A stretch of DNA of 18,936 nucleotides from Thermodesulfovibrio sp. (lineage in GTDB: Bacteria; Nitrospirota; Thermodesulfovibrionia; Thermodesulfovibrionales; JdFR-85), in the NCBI GenBank assembly GCA_027050975.1, contig JALUAR010000091.1, positions 1 to 18,936 on the forward strand, given 5' to 3'. The stretch's first letter is position 1; each line of letters opens with the position of its first letter. The notes under the pieces are model-generated. The model did no database searches. It was not told the DNA's origin and saw only the letters and a program-made list of their open reading frames with translations. Positions 1 to 6,382 of this stretch are shown here, piece by piece. Both the position numbers and the translations under genes were made by a program.

Positions 1-354
1 ACAATAAAGAATTCTAATGGATTTCCTTATCTTGATTCAAATGCAGTTGCTGTTAAAGAGTGCATCCAGCCGGGAAATTGGGATAAAATAAAAGAGTTGA
101 TACCTTTTTTCGAAGAATCAACCTTTGACACAAATGCCATAATTATAGATGTTAAAATGGACGAAACCAAGAAACCGAATTTCTGCTACGAAGGTCCTCA
201 TATCTGGGCAGAAGCTGCCAAATGGACAATCTTTGCCACTCAGGTGGCTATAAGCATAGCATCAGAAGGTATAGCAACCCCTCTTGCTGTTGGTGTCGGC
301 GGAGTAATAATGGAACATGTAATAAATAAGAATATAGGCTGGCCTAATCATTAG
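1..354 (+). CDS. Hypothetical protein, C-terminal part (truncated by window edge)
   Basis: The reading frame is open from the first base, so the gene starts outside the window; a TTG at 97 could be read as a start but the codons before it (encoding ...NSNGFPYLDSNAVAVKE...) look equally protein-like. The visible 117 residues end in a mildly hydrophobic, Gly/Ala/Val-rich stretch (AISIASEGIATPLAVGVGG) that could be one membrane-associated helix, then VINKNIGWPNH. I do not recognise the family. The gene runs towards the minus-strand gene at 367 and the two stop codons are only 12 bases apart, with no obvious terminator hairpin between them. That it is a real gene is likely from the open frame and composition; its function is unknown. 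Confidence 0.6.
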   Translation, partial: TIKNSNGFPYLDSNAVAVKECIQPGNWDKIKELIPFFEESTFDTNAIIIDVKMDETKKPNFCYEGPHIWAEAAKWTIFATQVAISIASEGIATPLAVGVGGVIMEHVINKNIGWPNH

Positions 355-366
355 AGGTGGTGTGGC

Positions 367-1080
367 TTATACTCTTTCTTTTGTTTCTGCTATCCCATCT
401 CCATTTTTATCTCCGATAATGTATGTTTTTGAAGACAGACCAAACTTCTCTACGAATTTGAAAGGATCATTCTCGTTTAAAAAATAAATATTAAATAGCA
501 TTGCTGGAGGTTCTCGTACACAAATCATTAATCGAGTAGGGTTGACTCTATTCTCAAAATCTTCATACTTTTCTTTTATAAATACAACACCGAAAACATT
601 AGGATAATAATCCGCTTCAATAATCTCTTCTTCGGTTTTAGGATTCTCGACTAAACCAATTGTCTTTCTGATCTCTGGTTTCCCCTTCATCTCCTTAGGC
701 ATAACAAAAAACTTCATATTCGTCTTTACATAAGGTGGGTGCATTAACAATTCTTTTCTTTCTTCCGGTGTTTTCGCGTCTTTAACCATCTTCCAGAAGT
801 TGTCGTAAACTTTTCCTTTGTATTGTATGTGCATGTCATCTATTCTTTTGTATGTTCCGTCTCTGTAATACTCAATTACATCTCTATAAATATCCTGATT
901 CTTCTTTTCCCCTGCTTCTGCCTGAGAATATCTTTCCGCAACTGGAATGTAATTAGCGAGAGGCTGGAGAACTGCTAACAGAAAAGCAATGAAAAGTAAT
1001 AGAAAAAGTTGCCTTTTTGTGGTGCTAAAGACTGAGGCTGCATTTTGTATATCCTTAGGCTCTAATCCGCCTCCAGGCAT
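367..1080 (-). CDS. Membrane-anchored hypothetical protein with EF-hand-like loop
   Basis: This 237-residue protein has a short polar N-terminus, one clear membrane helix at about residues 24-43 (FLLLFIAFLLAVL), then a soluble domain of about 190 residues, probably outside the cytoplasm. The C-terminus holds D224-K-N-G-D-G-I-A-E-T-K-E235. This matches the 12-residue EF-hand/dockerin calcium loop: acidic or Asn at positions 1, 3 and 5, Gly at 6, hydrophobic at 7 (I230), Glu at 12. The start is supported by GGAGGG five bases before the ATG. Charged segments near residues 60-120 (KKNQDIYRDVIEYYRDG, KTPEERKELL) suggest helices. I do not recognise the family. It follows the ATPase gene at 1154 on the same strand with a 73-base gap that contains a coding-like remnant. 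Calcium binding is an inference from the loop alone. Confidence 0.75.
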   Translation of the reverse strand: MPGGGLEPKDIQNAASVFSTTKRQLFLLLFIAFLLAVLQPLANYIPVAERYSQAEAGEKKNQDIYRDVIEYYRDGTYKRIDDMHIQYKGKVYDNFWKMVKDAKTPEERKELLMHPPYVKTNMKFFVMPKEMKGKPEIRKTIGLVENPKTEEEIIEADYYPNVFGVVFIKEKYEDFENRVNPTRLMICVREPPAMLFNIYFLNENDPFKFVEKFGLSSKTYIIGDKNGDGIAETKERV

Positions 1081-1157
1081 CTATACCCTCCATTAGCCTC
1101 TATTTTTATAAATTCTACTACAGAACCAGGAGAAATTGCAACTTCTTTCTGGGTTAA
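1062..1157 (-). pseudogene. Coding-like 3' remnant between the ATPase and the membrane-anchored hypothetical
   Basis: Between the ATPase stop and the next gene, one minus-strand frame stays open for about 30 codons and reads like protein (KEVAISPGSVVEFIKIEANG), ending in TAG at 1062-1064, inside the start of the 237-residue gene. It begins directly after an in-frame TGA and has no ATG, GTG or TTG start. It could be the end of a former gene whose 5' part was replaced by the ATPase, or chance. Low confidence. Confidence 0.25.
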
Positions 1158-2344
1158 TCAACCCAGTCTTCTACAGGTGTAAGTAGAAACTCCTCAATGT
1201 CTATCCCTCCGCCTCCAACAAGAAGTTTTCTGCTGACCCTGAACTCTTTTGAAAATGCCTCCATTCCAGGCAGAGTGCCCTTTTTTCTTCCACTCTTTAC
1301 CTCTATTGCGATAAGAGCGCGACCTTTTTTCAGCACAAAGTCCACTTCCCGGTTTCTGCTTGACCAGTAAAAAAGTTCAATATCTGTTCCTGCAATCCCA
1401 TTGGCAAGTGCCGCCCCAATTGCAGACTCTACCACTCTTCCCCAATGCTCTGAGTCCTCCATTGCCTCTTTAAAGGTAAGGTCTGAAAGTCCTGTCATCA
1501 GGGCGGTGTTCAGGACAAGTAGTTTTGGGCTTGAAGCCCTCTGTCTTACATACTGCCCGGCATACTTCTGCAACCCCATAACAAGACCTGCTCCTTTAAG
1601 CAGATCCAGATAATGAGCAAGAGTAGTAGTGTTACCCGCGTCCTGAAGCTGTCCGAGCATCTTCTGGTAAGAAAGCACCTGACATGAGTATATACAGCTT
1701 AGTTCAAAGAGCCGTCTGAGAAGAGCAGGTTTATCCACCCTCTGCATAAGTAGGATGTCTCTTGAGATAGCTGGCTCTATCAGGGAGTCTCTTATATATC
1801 GGCGCCAGCGTTCGGGGTCGTCAATAAGTGTGGCTGCGCCTGGATACCCCCCGTAGAAGATGTATTGATTAACATTCCAGCCAAAGGCATCTCTCATCTC
1901 CTTATAGGACCAGTGAGTAACAGGAATGGTTTCAAACCTGCCGGCAAGACTCTCACTCAGTCCTCTCTGAACAAGCAATGGTGATGACCCCAGAAGCACT
2001 ACATGGATAGGTCTGCGTGCTCTGGTGTCTTCATCCCAGAGTCTCTTTACCGTCTCTGACCATCCCTTTATCTTCTGTATTTCATCAAGAACCAGAAGTG
2101 CCTTTTTACGGCCTGTGTTCTTCAACCTTGCCCTGATAGTTTCCCATTGCTGCTCTATCCACACAAGGTCTTTCAATGCAGGCTCATCAGCAGTAGCATA
2201 ATGGCTTGGTATATTAAGGGCATCAATCAGTTGCATTGCAAGGGTGGTCTTTCCAGTTTGCCTTGGTCCAGCAAGCACCTGGATAAACCTTCTTGGTTCA
2301 GAAATCCTTTTTAGAAGAATTTTGTAAACAGGACGTTTATACAT
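1154..2344 (-). CDS. AAA-type ATPase with DUF4143 C-terminal domain
   Basis: This 396-residue protein has the layout of the AAA_14/DUF4143 family. There is a P-loop GPRQTGKTT at residues 26-34, Walker B LLVLDEIQK with D87 and E88, and a sensor-like LLGSSPLL near 117-124. A winged-helix-like middle region (around AGNTTTLAHYLDLLKGAGLV) follows. The C-terminal part contains REVDFVLKKG...AIEVKSG, which resembles the EVD...EVK core of PD-(D/E)xK-like folds. Family members are widespread in mobile and accessory DNA of bacteria and archaea, but their cellular role is not settled; DNA binding or processing is only an inference. The length is typical, so the gene looks intact. The ATG lacks a Shine-Dalgarno sequence. 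A promoter with three operator-like half-sites lies just upstream. Confidence 0.9.
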   Translation of the reverse strand: MYKRPVYKILLKRISEPRRFIQVLAGPRQTGKTTLAMQLIDALNIPSHYATADEPALKDLVWIEQQWETIRARLKNTGRKKALLVLDEIQKIKGWSETVKRLWDEDTRARRPIHVVLLGSSPLLVQRGLSESLAGRFETIPVTHWSYKEMRDAFGWNVNQYIFYGGYPGAATLIDDPERWRRYIRDSLIEPAISRDILLMQRVDKPALLRRLFELSCIYSCQVLSYQKMLGQLQDAGNTTTLAHYLDLLKGAGLVMGLQKYAGQYVRQRASSPKLLVLNTALMTGLSDLTFKEAMEDSEHWGRVVESAIGAALANGIAGTDIELFYWSSRNREVDFVLKKGRALIAIEVKSGRKKGTLPGMEAFSKEFRVSRKLLVGGGGIDIEEFLLTPVEDWVD

Positions 2345-2354
2345 TGTATTACAA

Positions 2355-2384
2355 TTTACTCAGTATTTTGAGTAAATTTACTCA
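2355..2384 (-). promoter_or_regulatory. Triple AGTAAA/TTTACT half-site operator before the ATPase gene
   Basis: TTTACTCA (2355-2362), TGAGTAAA (2369-2376) and TTTACTCA (2377-2384) form two nested palindromes. One has 8-base arms around a 6-base spacer; the other is a perfect 16-base palindrome without spacer. The array covers the predicted -10 box and start of transcription of the ATPase gene at 2344, a position expected for repression. The regulator is unknown. Confidence 0.55.
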
Positions 2385-2404
2385 ATTTCGTTAGCAATTG
2401 TCAA
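2375..2404 (-). promoter_or_regulatory. Promoter of the first ATPase gene
   Basis: On the minus strand a perfect -35 box TTGACA (2399-2404) is followed after 18 bases by TAAATT (2375-2380), a 4-of-6 match to the -10 consensus. It gives a leader of roughly 23 bases without an evident ribosome binding site. The -10 is embedded in the palindromic half-sites. The wider -35 context ACTTGACAA recurs before the carbonic anhydrase gene, and with one change (ACTTGACAT) before the second ATPase gene. Confidence 0.5.
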
Positions 2405-2522
2405 GTCCCCGAGCTTCCTCAAAAATAATCTACACGAAAGGGTATTGTTTCCTCAGAATTGATAAATCCGATCATTTACACTACTTTTGTGAGAGTAAGA
2501 ACATAAAACTTGAGGTAAGACA

Positions 2523-2880
2523 GTGGCTGTTGTAACTATATCATCAAAAGGGCAGTTGGTTATTCCTAAAACATGTAAGAGATTCTCTTGGACTAAAAGC
2601 AAAACAGAAGGTCATTTTGAGAGTAGAAGGAAACCTTATTCTTATAGAGCCGTTAAAGGAAAACCCGGCAGAATATTTCTATGGAATTTTTAAAAAAGGC
2701 CCATCTCTTACTAAAGCACTTTTGAAAGACCGTAAAGAGGAAAAAAGCGTGAAAGAAAAAATACTGCTTGACTTTTACGCAGTCCTGGCATATCTGAAAG
2801 GTGAAAAAAAGTGCACAGAAAGTTAAGGAGTTATTGTCTTCAAGCAGCCCTGTTATAATTAATGTGTGAATATGGAACTT
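2523..2880 (+). pseudogene. Degraded AbrB-type antitoxin / PIN-type toxin pair (VapBC-like)
   Basis: GTG at 2523, with GAGG upstream, opens VVTISSKGQLVIPK, the hallmark start of a SpoVT/AbrB-fold antitoxin. At the AAAA run 2568-2571 the frame shifts by one base, and the next frame continues the family pattern (HVRDSLGLKAKQKVILRVEG, then NLILIEPLKENPAEYFYGIF). That frame runs without an antitoxin stop into KEKILLDFYAVLAYLKGEK (GTG at 2749 is a possible toxin start), the N-terminus of a PIN ribonuclease with its first catalytic Asp. At the A7 run 2804-2810 the frame shifts again to SAQKVKELLSSSSPVIINV and stops at 2869. Only about 45 of the usual 125-135 toxin residues are present, and the 3' end of the second ATPase gene begins at 2884. 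This looks like a dead toxin-antitoxin locus truncated by rearrangement. The breaks lie in poly-A runs, so sequencing error could explain the shifts but not the missing toxin. Confidence 0.75.
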
Positions 2881-2883
2881 TAA

Positions 2884-4101
2884 TCAATACAGAAACCCCA
2901 TCAAATAAAGAGGTATCCTGTCAGAGTAGCCTGTTTCTATATTATCACTGAGGACAAACTGGTTTTTCCCGCTACCGATGCCTGTTCTTTTAGACCTGCC
3001 CCCTATCTCTAAAACTATACTCCCATCCACAAGCATATCTGCACGGTCATGGCTATAGACATTGTGTCCACCTTTCAACTGGTTCAGTACAAAAGTTTCT
3101 CGCAGGGCACCTTTATCTACGCTCAGCCGTTTGATCCGTTCAATAGCATAATATAGATTTGTGTTTTCTAAGTATACCTTTTCGGGCTTCCTTACAAGTT
3201 TGAATCCCTTTACTGGTGAATGAAGAAACATAAATATACCAGCCTTCTCAAGATAATCCATGTAATTGTATATGTATTCCTTCGACACCCCAAGACCTGA
3301 TGAAATTCTGGCAATATTCGGCTTGAAAGGAGCAGATGTGGCAACCAGATAAATCAGTTTCTTGAGATTGACAACATAGGAGGGTTTTATTCCAAACACA
3401 GATGGGATGTCTTCATAGATCACCTTCTCAAGGGCATTGCCCAGTTTCATGTGATATTCGTTTCTGCCTTCTGTAAAATAAGGGTAATATCCACGCTTCA
3501 GATACTCTCTGAAAAGACCAAGTATCTTTCTCCCCCTCGCTTCAACCTGCTCTTTTACTTCCAGAGCAATACTGTTGTGCTCCTTCAGAATCCTATTCAA
3601 TCTGTATGGCCTGAGTTCTGCTCCTGTAGACAGATTTATAAACTCCCGGAAAGACAATCCCCTCAGCACATAGGTTACCGCCCTTCTTGAAAGGTCATAC
3701 TGCCCCTTTATTATGTCAAGTGTAGAACTGCCCGATACAATAAGGCTCAGAGATGGAAAACTGTCGTATATGTTCTTGATCTCACCCGACCAGTTTTCAT
3801 ATTTATGAATCTCGTCTATCATCAGGGTTCTTCCGCCGTTATGATAGAACTCTCTTGCAATGTTGTAAATCCCTATACCTGAAACTACTATACTATCAGC
3901 AGATATATAGAGACATTCCTCAGGTGTTGAAAAGTTTTCTCTGTAATACTGAAGCATGAGTGTAGTCTTGCCCACACCTCTTGAGCCTGTAATAACAATA
4001 AGGCGGTTTTTCCAGTTGATTTCCCTGTAGAGGTATCTCTTAAAGGAAAGGTCTACTGGACGGCATATCTCAGCCTGAGTTTCAAATAATTCCTCGAGCA
4101 T
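2884..4101 (-). CDS. AAA-type ATPase, DUF4143-related (GGK-type C-terminus)
   Basis: Read from the ATG at 4101, the protein has 405 residues. It has a P-loop GSRGVGKTT at 39-47, Walker B TLMIDEIHK with D96 and E97, a sensor-like LIVSGSSTL, and a winged-helix-like segment (ISSGLGVSKEYIYNYMDYLEKAGI). The C-terminal DUF4143-type region carries RADMLVDGSIVLEIGGRSK, matching the subfamily with aDFLVdG...EiGGK. I prefer 4101 to the upstream TTG at 4140, because the TTG codon is part of the -35 box TTGACA and the 13 extra residues would be encoded by the promoter. There is no Shine-Dalgarno site, and the -10 lies only 10 bases before the ATG, so the transcript may be nearly leaderless. Its 3' end abuts the truncated PIN toxin. 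It differs clearly from the ATPase at 1154 and is not a recent duplicate. Its function is unknown beyond ATP binding. Confidence 0.88.
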   Translation of the reverse strand: MLEELFETQAEICRPVDLSFKRYLYREINWKNRLIVITGSRGVGKTTLMLQYYRENFSTPEECLYISADSIVVSGIGIYNIAREFYHNGGRTLMIDEIHKYENWSGEIKNIYDSFPSLSLIVSGSSTLDIIKGQYDLSRRAVTYVLRGLSFREFINLSTGAELRPYRLNRILKEHNSIALEVKEQVEARGRKILGLFREYLKRGYYPYFTEGRNEYHMKLGNALEKVIYEDIPSVFGIKPSYVVNLKKLIYLVATSAPFKPNIARISSGLGVSKEYIYNYMDYLEKAGIFMFLHSPVKGFKLVRKPEKVYLENTNLYYAIERIKRLSVDKGALRETFVLNQLKGGHNVYSHDRADMLVDGSIVLEIGGRSKRTGIGSGKNQFVLSDNIETGYSDRIPLYLMGFLY

Positions 4102-4120
4102 AGTAAAGTATAGTTTACTA
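4101..4120 (-). promoter_or_regulatory. Inverted repeat over -10 and start codon of the second ATPase gene
   Basis: TAGTAAA (4101-4107) and TTTACTA (4114-4120) are perfect 7-base arms separated by GTATAG. They cover the predicted -10 box and reach the A of the ATG. The AGTAAA core is the same as in the operator-like array before the other ATPase gene at 2355-2384, but the arm orientation differs (AAA sides face inward here, CA/TG sides in the spaced pair there). Confidence 0.5.
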
Positions 4121-4140
4121 TTTTTGATAGAATATGTCAA
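4112..4140 (-). promoter_or_regulatory. Promoter of the second ATPase gene
   Basis: On the minus strand TTGACA (4135-4140) and TAAACT (4112-4117) are 17 bases apart. The -35 is perfect and the -10 matches 4 of 6 positions. The ATG at 4101 follows 10 bases after the -10, so transcription would start about 3-4 bases before the start codon. Confidence 0.5.
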
Positions 4141-4280
4141 GTAGGGTTAACTAACCAGGCATACGGAGACATATCCTGCACCTTAATGAAAAGCTCCTCT
4201 CTCCAGCGGATTTAATCTCTGAAAGGTACACACCAGAGCCATTTTCATGCAGTAAATATGTTCCAGTATTAAATACACAA

Positions 4281-4311
4281 TTGACGTCATTGTAAACAAA
4301 GTTGGTATAAT
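4281..4311 (+). promoter_or_regulatory. Promoter of the zinc-ribbon membrane protein gene
   Basis: A perfect -10 box TATAAT (4306-4311) is preceded by TG one base upstream (TGGTATAAT, an extended -10). TTGACG lies 19 bases upstream (4281-4286). The leader would be about 26 bases and contains GGAGGG before the GTG start. Confidence 0.55.
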
Positions 4312-4343
4312 CTCCATACCCGTCGTTACGGAGGGATTGGGCT

Positions 4344-4979
4344 GTGGCGTGGATATGTCCGGAATGCGGGGCTGAAAATGATGATAGCCTTCAGCGGTGT
4401 CTCTGTGGGTATGAGGACATTGTGGAGACTATGCCCTCTGAGGGGCAGAAATCTGTGGAAAGGGCAGCCGCTGCTTCTTCAGGGACCTCTGAACTTGATG
4501 AAGAAAACAAAAGGCGTATTGAGGCAGAACTCAAAGCAGAACTTGAAGCAGACAGCAAGAGAGTTGAAAAAAAGCGGCTGCTTAAACTGATTCTCTTTTT
4601 CCTGAAACTCGGAGCAGGGCTTGTCTGCTTCTTTGGCATCACCTATCTGCTTGCAAGGTTTGTATTCCCTCAGTATGACCCTCTGGTGGGCATTGGCTCT
4701 TATGCAGGGTTTATAGGGGTGTGGCTCATACTGGTAAGTGTGCTTGTCTATGTGTTTGCCTTCTTTACGGTTGCCTTCTACACAGCCTTTGGTGTGGCAG
4801 CAGTGCTTAGTGTTTTCTATCTGAGTTTTATTCTGGGACATCACAGTTCAGTAACTGCAGAGCAGGGGCTACTTGCAGTGGCTGCCACAATGATGGTTAC
4901 CATGGCATTGATATTTCTTGCAATGGTTGTGCTGCCGGGCATACTTGCAGGCATTGCCTTTTACACTCACTATCGGTAG
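4344..4979 (+). CDS. Zinc-ribbon membrane protein (four predicted TM helices)
   Basis: The 211-residue product starts with WICPECGAENDDSLQRCLCG, a small zinc ribbon with C5, C8, C19 and C21 (CxxC...CxC). A Glu/Lys/Ala-rich helix at about 50-78, probably coiled coil, links it to about four hydrophobic segments at 80-107, 119-145, 149-165 and 176-207. Zinc-ribbon plus membrane helices is a common layout for bacterial proteins of unknown role, and I cannot assign a function. The start is GTG at 4344, supported by GGAGGG eight bases upstream and by the Cys residues directly after it. The gene stands alone between the ATPase and the tRNA fragment. Its zinc ribbon recalls those of the genes at 6943 and 8221, but nothing links them beyond proximity. 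Confidence 0.8.
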   Translation: MAWICPECGAENDDSLQRCLCGYEDIVETMPSEGQKSVERAAAASSGTSELDEENKRRIEAELKAELEADSKRVEKKRLLKLILFFLKLGAGLVCFFGITYLLARFVFPQYDPLVGIGSYAGFIGVWLILVSVLVYVFAFFTVAFYTAFGVAAVLSVFYLSFILGHHSSVTAEQGLLAVAATMMVTMALIFLAMVVLPGILAGIAFYTHYR

Positions 4980-5240
4980 GTCTGTAAAGTATCATGCACT
5001 GCGTTTCCTTGCAATAGGAATGTTTTTATAGAAGTGCTTGATATTAAAGATAATTTTTTATGCCTTTAAAGGCTGGAAGCCTTGAAAACAAAGGGTTTCT
5101 AAAAATATGACTAACTTATTGAAATTAAAAGGAGAAATTGGTCGGGGCGACTGGATTTGAACCAGTCGTTTCCCTGATGTGTATTAAATGTTAAGTATAA
5201 ATTATTGTAACTGATTGTGAAAAGTGTCAGGTTATTGTAG
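4980..5240. other. Intergenic stretch with the tRNA fragment
   Basis: No gene of convincing quality lies here. Apart from the tRNA-Pro fragment at 5139-5165 it is AT-rich. Around 5063-5085 there are short self-complementary sequences (GCCTTTAAAGGC and AAGGCT-GGA-AGCCTT). These could form a hairpin downstream of the zinc-ribbon gene, but no T-run follows on the plus strand, so I do not call a terminator. Confidence 0.5.
5139..5165 (-). tRNA. 3' fragment of a tRNA-Pro gene (probable attachment-site scar)
   Basis: On the minus strand CTGG-TTCAAAT-CCAG forms the T-arm with its seven-base TTCAAAT loop, followed by acceptor bases CGCCCCG, discriminator A and an encoded CCA. CGCCCCGACCA is typical of bacterial tRNA-Pro (whose 5' end would be CGGGGCG). 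No 5' half exists: upstream, beyond 5165, the sequence turns AT-rich and lacks D-arm or anticodon arm. About 27 bases of the 3' end is the usual core left by tyrosine recombinases that integrate into tRNA genes. This is therefore not a working tRNA but a probable att site. Confidence 0.75.
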
Positions 5241-5271
5241 AAAGGACCGGGCATTTTATACCCGATCCTTT
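5241..5271 (-). terminator. Terminator of the carbonic anhydrase gene
   Basis: Seven bases past the stop codon, an 11-base-pair stem (5241-5251 with 5261-5271, G-U wobble included when read on the minus strand) encloses a 9-base loop. The U-run (UUU inside the stem foot, then CU) is short, so strength is uncertain. Confidence 0.55.
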
Positions 5272-5278
5272 GCCGGTG

Positions 5279-6043
5279 CTATTTACTTTCCTTGATCACC
5301 CTTCCATTGAGAGGCTGAGTGGGACGTGCATTCATTTTATAGTATGAAGAGAATTTCTTTATCTGATCTGCAGAGACCTCTACCGGATTCTTAAGAACGA
5401 GCCATTGTACACCTTCGCTGCAGGGAGGAGTGGTTAGTGAGCCCTCAAAGGCATAGTATGATTTGTCCTTTGGCAGGAAATCATATACATTGATCTTTAT
5501 GTTGTACGCCTGTTCATGGCCCTGTTCTTCGGGAATATGATTCCAGATGGTCTGAATAAAAGGACTGCTCTTTCCCTTTTTCATAAACACAGCCACCACA
5601 GCCAACTGGCCGTCGTTGCTTTTGTGAACAAGGTGGGCCTCCATATCATAGGGTTTCCCGTTTACGGTGTTTTCACTGGGATGATGAAAATGAAACTGTA
5701 ATAAATCAAATCTCTTACCGTTAACAATTATATAGCTGCCCTTGTTATAATTGACCTGTATGGCATGGCCGTTGTTTATTATCCTGAGGGGTGTGTCCGA
5801 ATAGTGAAACTCTATCTCTTTCAGATCCGCCTTAATCGTGTCTCTTATATCAACAGGTGACTGGCTTTTGCCCTCTTTACAAAGCCTGAAATCATGAGAA
5901 AGATCACCCCAATGCGCAGGACCTATGTTACCTTCGTATCCCCAGTGCACTCCCTTTCCATGTCCTCCTGCATAAAGCGGAGAGGTTAGAAGGATTAACA
6001 TGATTACAAAGACAAACACAGAAAGCCCTGACTTGCCTTTCAT
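5279..6043 (-). CDS. cah: Alpha-type carbonic anhydrase, secreted
   Basis: The enzyme interconverts CO2 and bicarbonate, here in the periplasm or outside. The 254 residues begin with a signal peptide (hydrophobic 7-22, likely cut after SPLYA-25 or nearby), then a complete alpha-CA domain. Zinc ligands are H118 and H120 in LQFHFHHPSEN and H137 in EAHLVH. E124 and T204 (SLTTPPCSEG) match the gatekeeper Glu106 and Thr199 of human CA II, and H93 in NNGHAIQV matches the proton shuttle His64. C55 and C208 fit the conserved disulfide of bacterial members. WGYEG, GPAHWG, QSPVDI and QPLNGR are further family blocks. Length is normal and nothing is missing. AGGAGG seven bases before the ATG fixes the start. 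It has its own promoter and terminator, so it is a single-gene unit. Possible roles are bicarbonate supply or pH control. Confidence 0.95.
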   Translation of the reverse strand: MKGKSGLSVFVFVIMLILLTSPLYAGGHGKGVHWGYEGNIGPAHWGDLSHDFRLCKEGKSQSPVDIRDTIKADLKEIEFHYSDTPLRIINNGHAIQVNYNKGSYIIVNGKRFDLLQFHFHHPSENTVNGKPYDMEAHLVHKSNDGQLAVVAVFMKKGKSSPFIQTIWNHIPEEQGHEQAYNIKINVYDFLPKDKSYYAFEGSLTTPPCSEGVQWLVLKNPVEVSADQIKKFSSYYKMNARPTQPLNGRVIKESK

Positions 6044-6087
6044 AAGACAACCTCCTTTTAGTATTTTTTGTGTTCTAAAGTCTCAAA

Positions 6088-6117
6088 TTTATATAAAAAT
6101 GTAATTAAAATTGTCAA
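6088..6117 (-). promoter_or_regulatory. Promoter of the carbonic anhydrase gene
   Basis: TTGACA (6112-6117) and TATAAA (6088-6093) on the minus strand are 18 bases apart, a near-consensus housekeeping promoter. It gives a leader of about 40 bases that contains AGGAGG (6051-6056). Confidence 0.65.
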
Positions 6118-6382
6118 GTCGGACGGTCGTGCTGGAGAAAGACGTTTTTCTTATTAGAAAGACAAGAACACTACTGTGCGATAAACTGAGTCAAGAACCA
6201 CCATCAAAGGTGGAGACTTTCGGCAAGCTGGCATTGTAAATCCGCTCAAAATTAATACCCCCGGCCCTCTGTAGGGATTTTATTAAATTTTTGTCGGACA
6301 CTAATGAGGCAAGAAGAAGAGTTAATCTCGAACAGGCTTCGGTTATAATATAGTAATCACCTGATAAGATCTTACTAAAACC
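6118..6382. other. Intergenic region with coding-like remnants on both strands
   Basis: No complete gene is visible. On the plus strand a frame ending with TAA at about 6239 reads RTVVLEKDVFLIRKTRTLL and continues LCDKLSQEPPSKVETFGKLA. On the minus strand a frame ending with TGA at 6191-6193 reads ITEACSRLTLLLASLVSDKN and continues LIKSLQRAGGINFERIYNAS. Neither has a plausible start codon. They may be decayed genes or part of a dispersed repeat; I do not recognise either. The promoter of the 6383 gene lies at the right end. Confidence 0.3.
6344..6349 (+). promoter_or_regulatory. -10 box before the two small genes at 6383 and 6648
   Basis: A perfect TATAAT lies 33 bases before the ATG at 6383. 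No good -35 is visible at 16-18 bases upstream (GTTAAT-like at best), so the call rests on the -10 only. Confidence 0.35.

Noticed and set aside
4391..4844. Two open frames on the minus strand
   Set aside because: Both are opposite the zinc-ribbon membrane protein gene, whose promoter, ribosome binding site and zinc ribbon are convincing.
5063..5085. Palindromic hairpins after the zinc-ribbon membrane protein gene
   Set aside because: Short stems without a following T-run on the coding strand, so not called as a terminator.
5139..5172. 5' end of a tmRNA on the plus strand (GGGGCGACTGGATT-like)
   Set aside because: The resemblance comes from the palindromic T-arm. No tag-peptide frame or downstream tmRNA structure follows, while the minus strand gives a complete tRNA 3' end with CCA.
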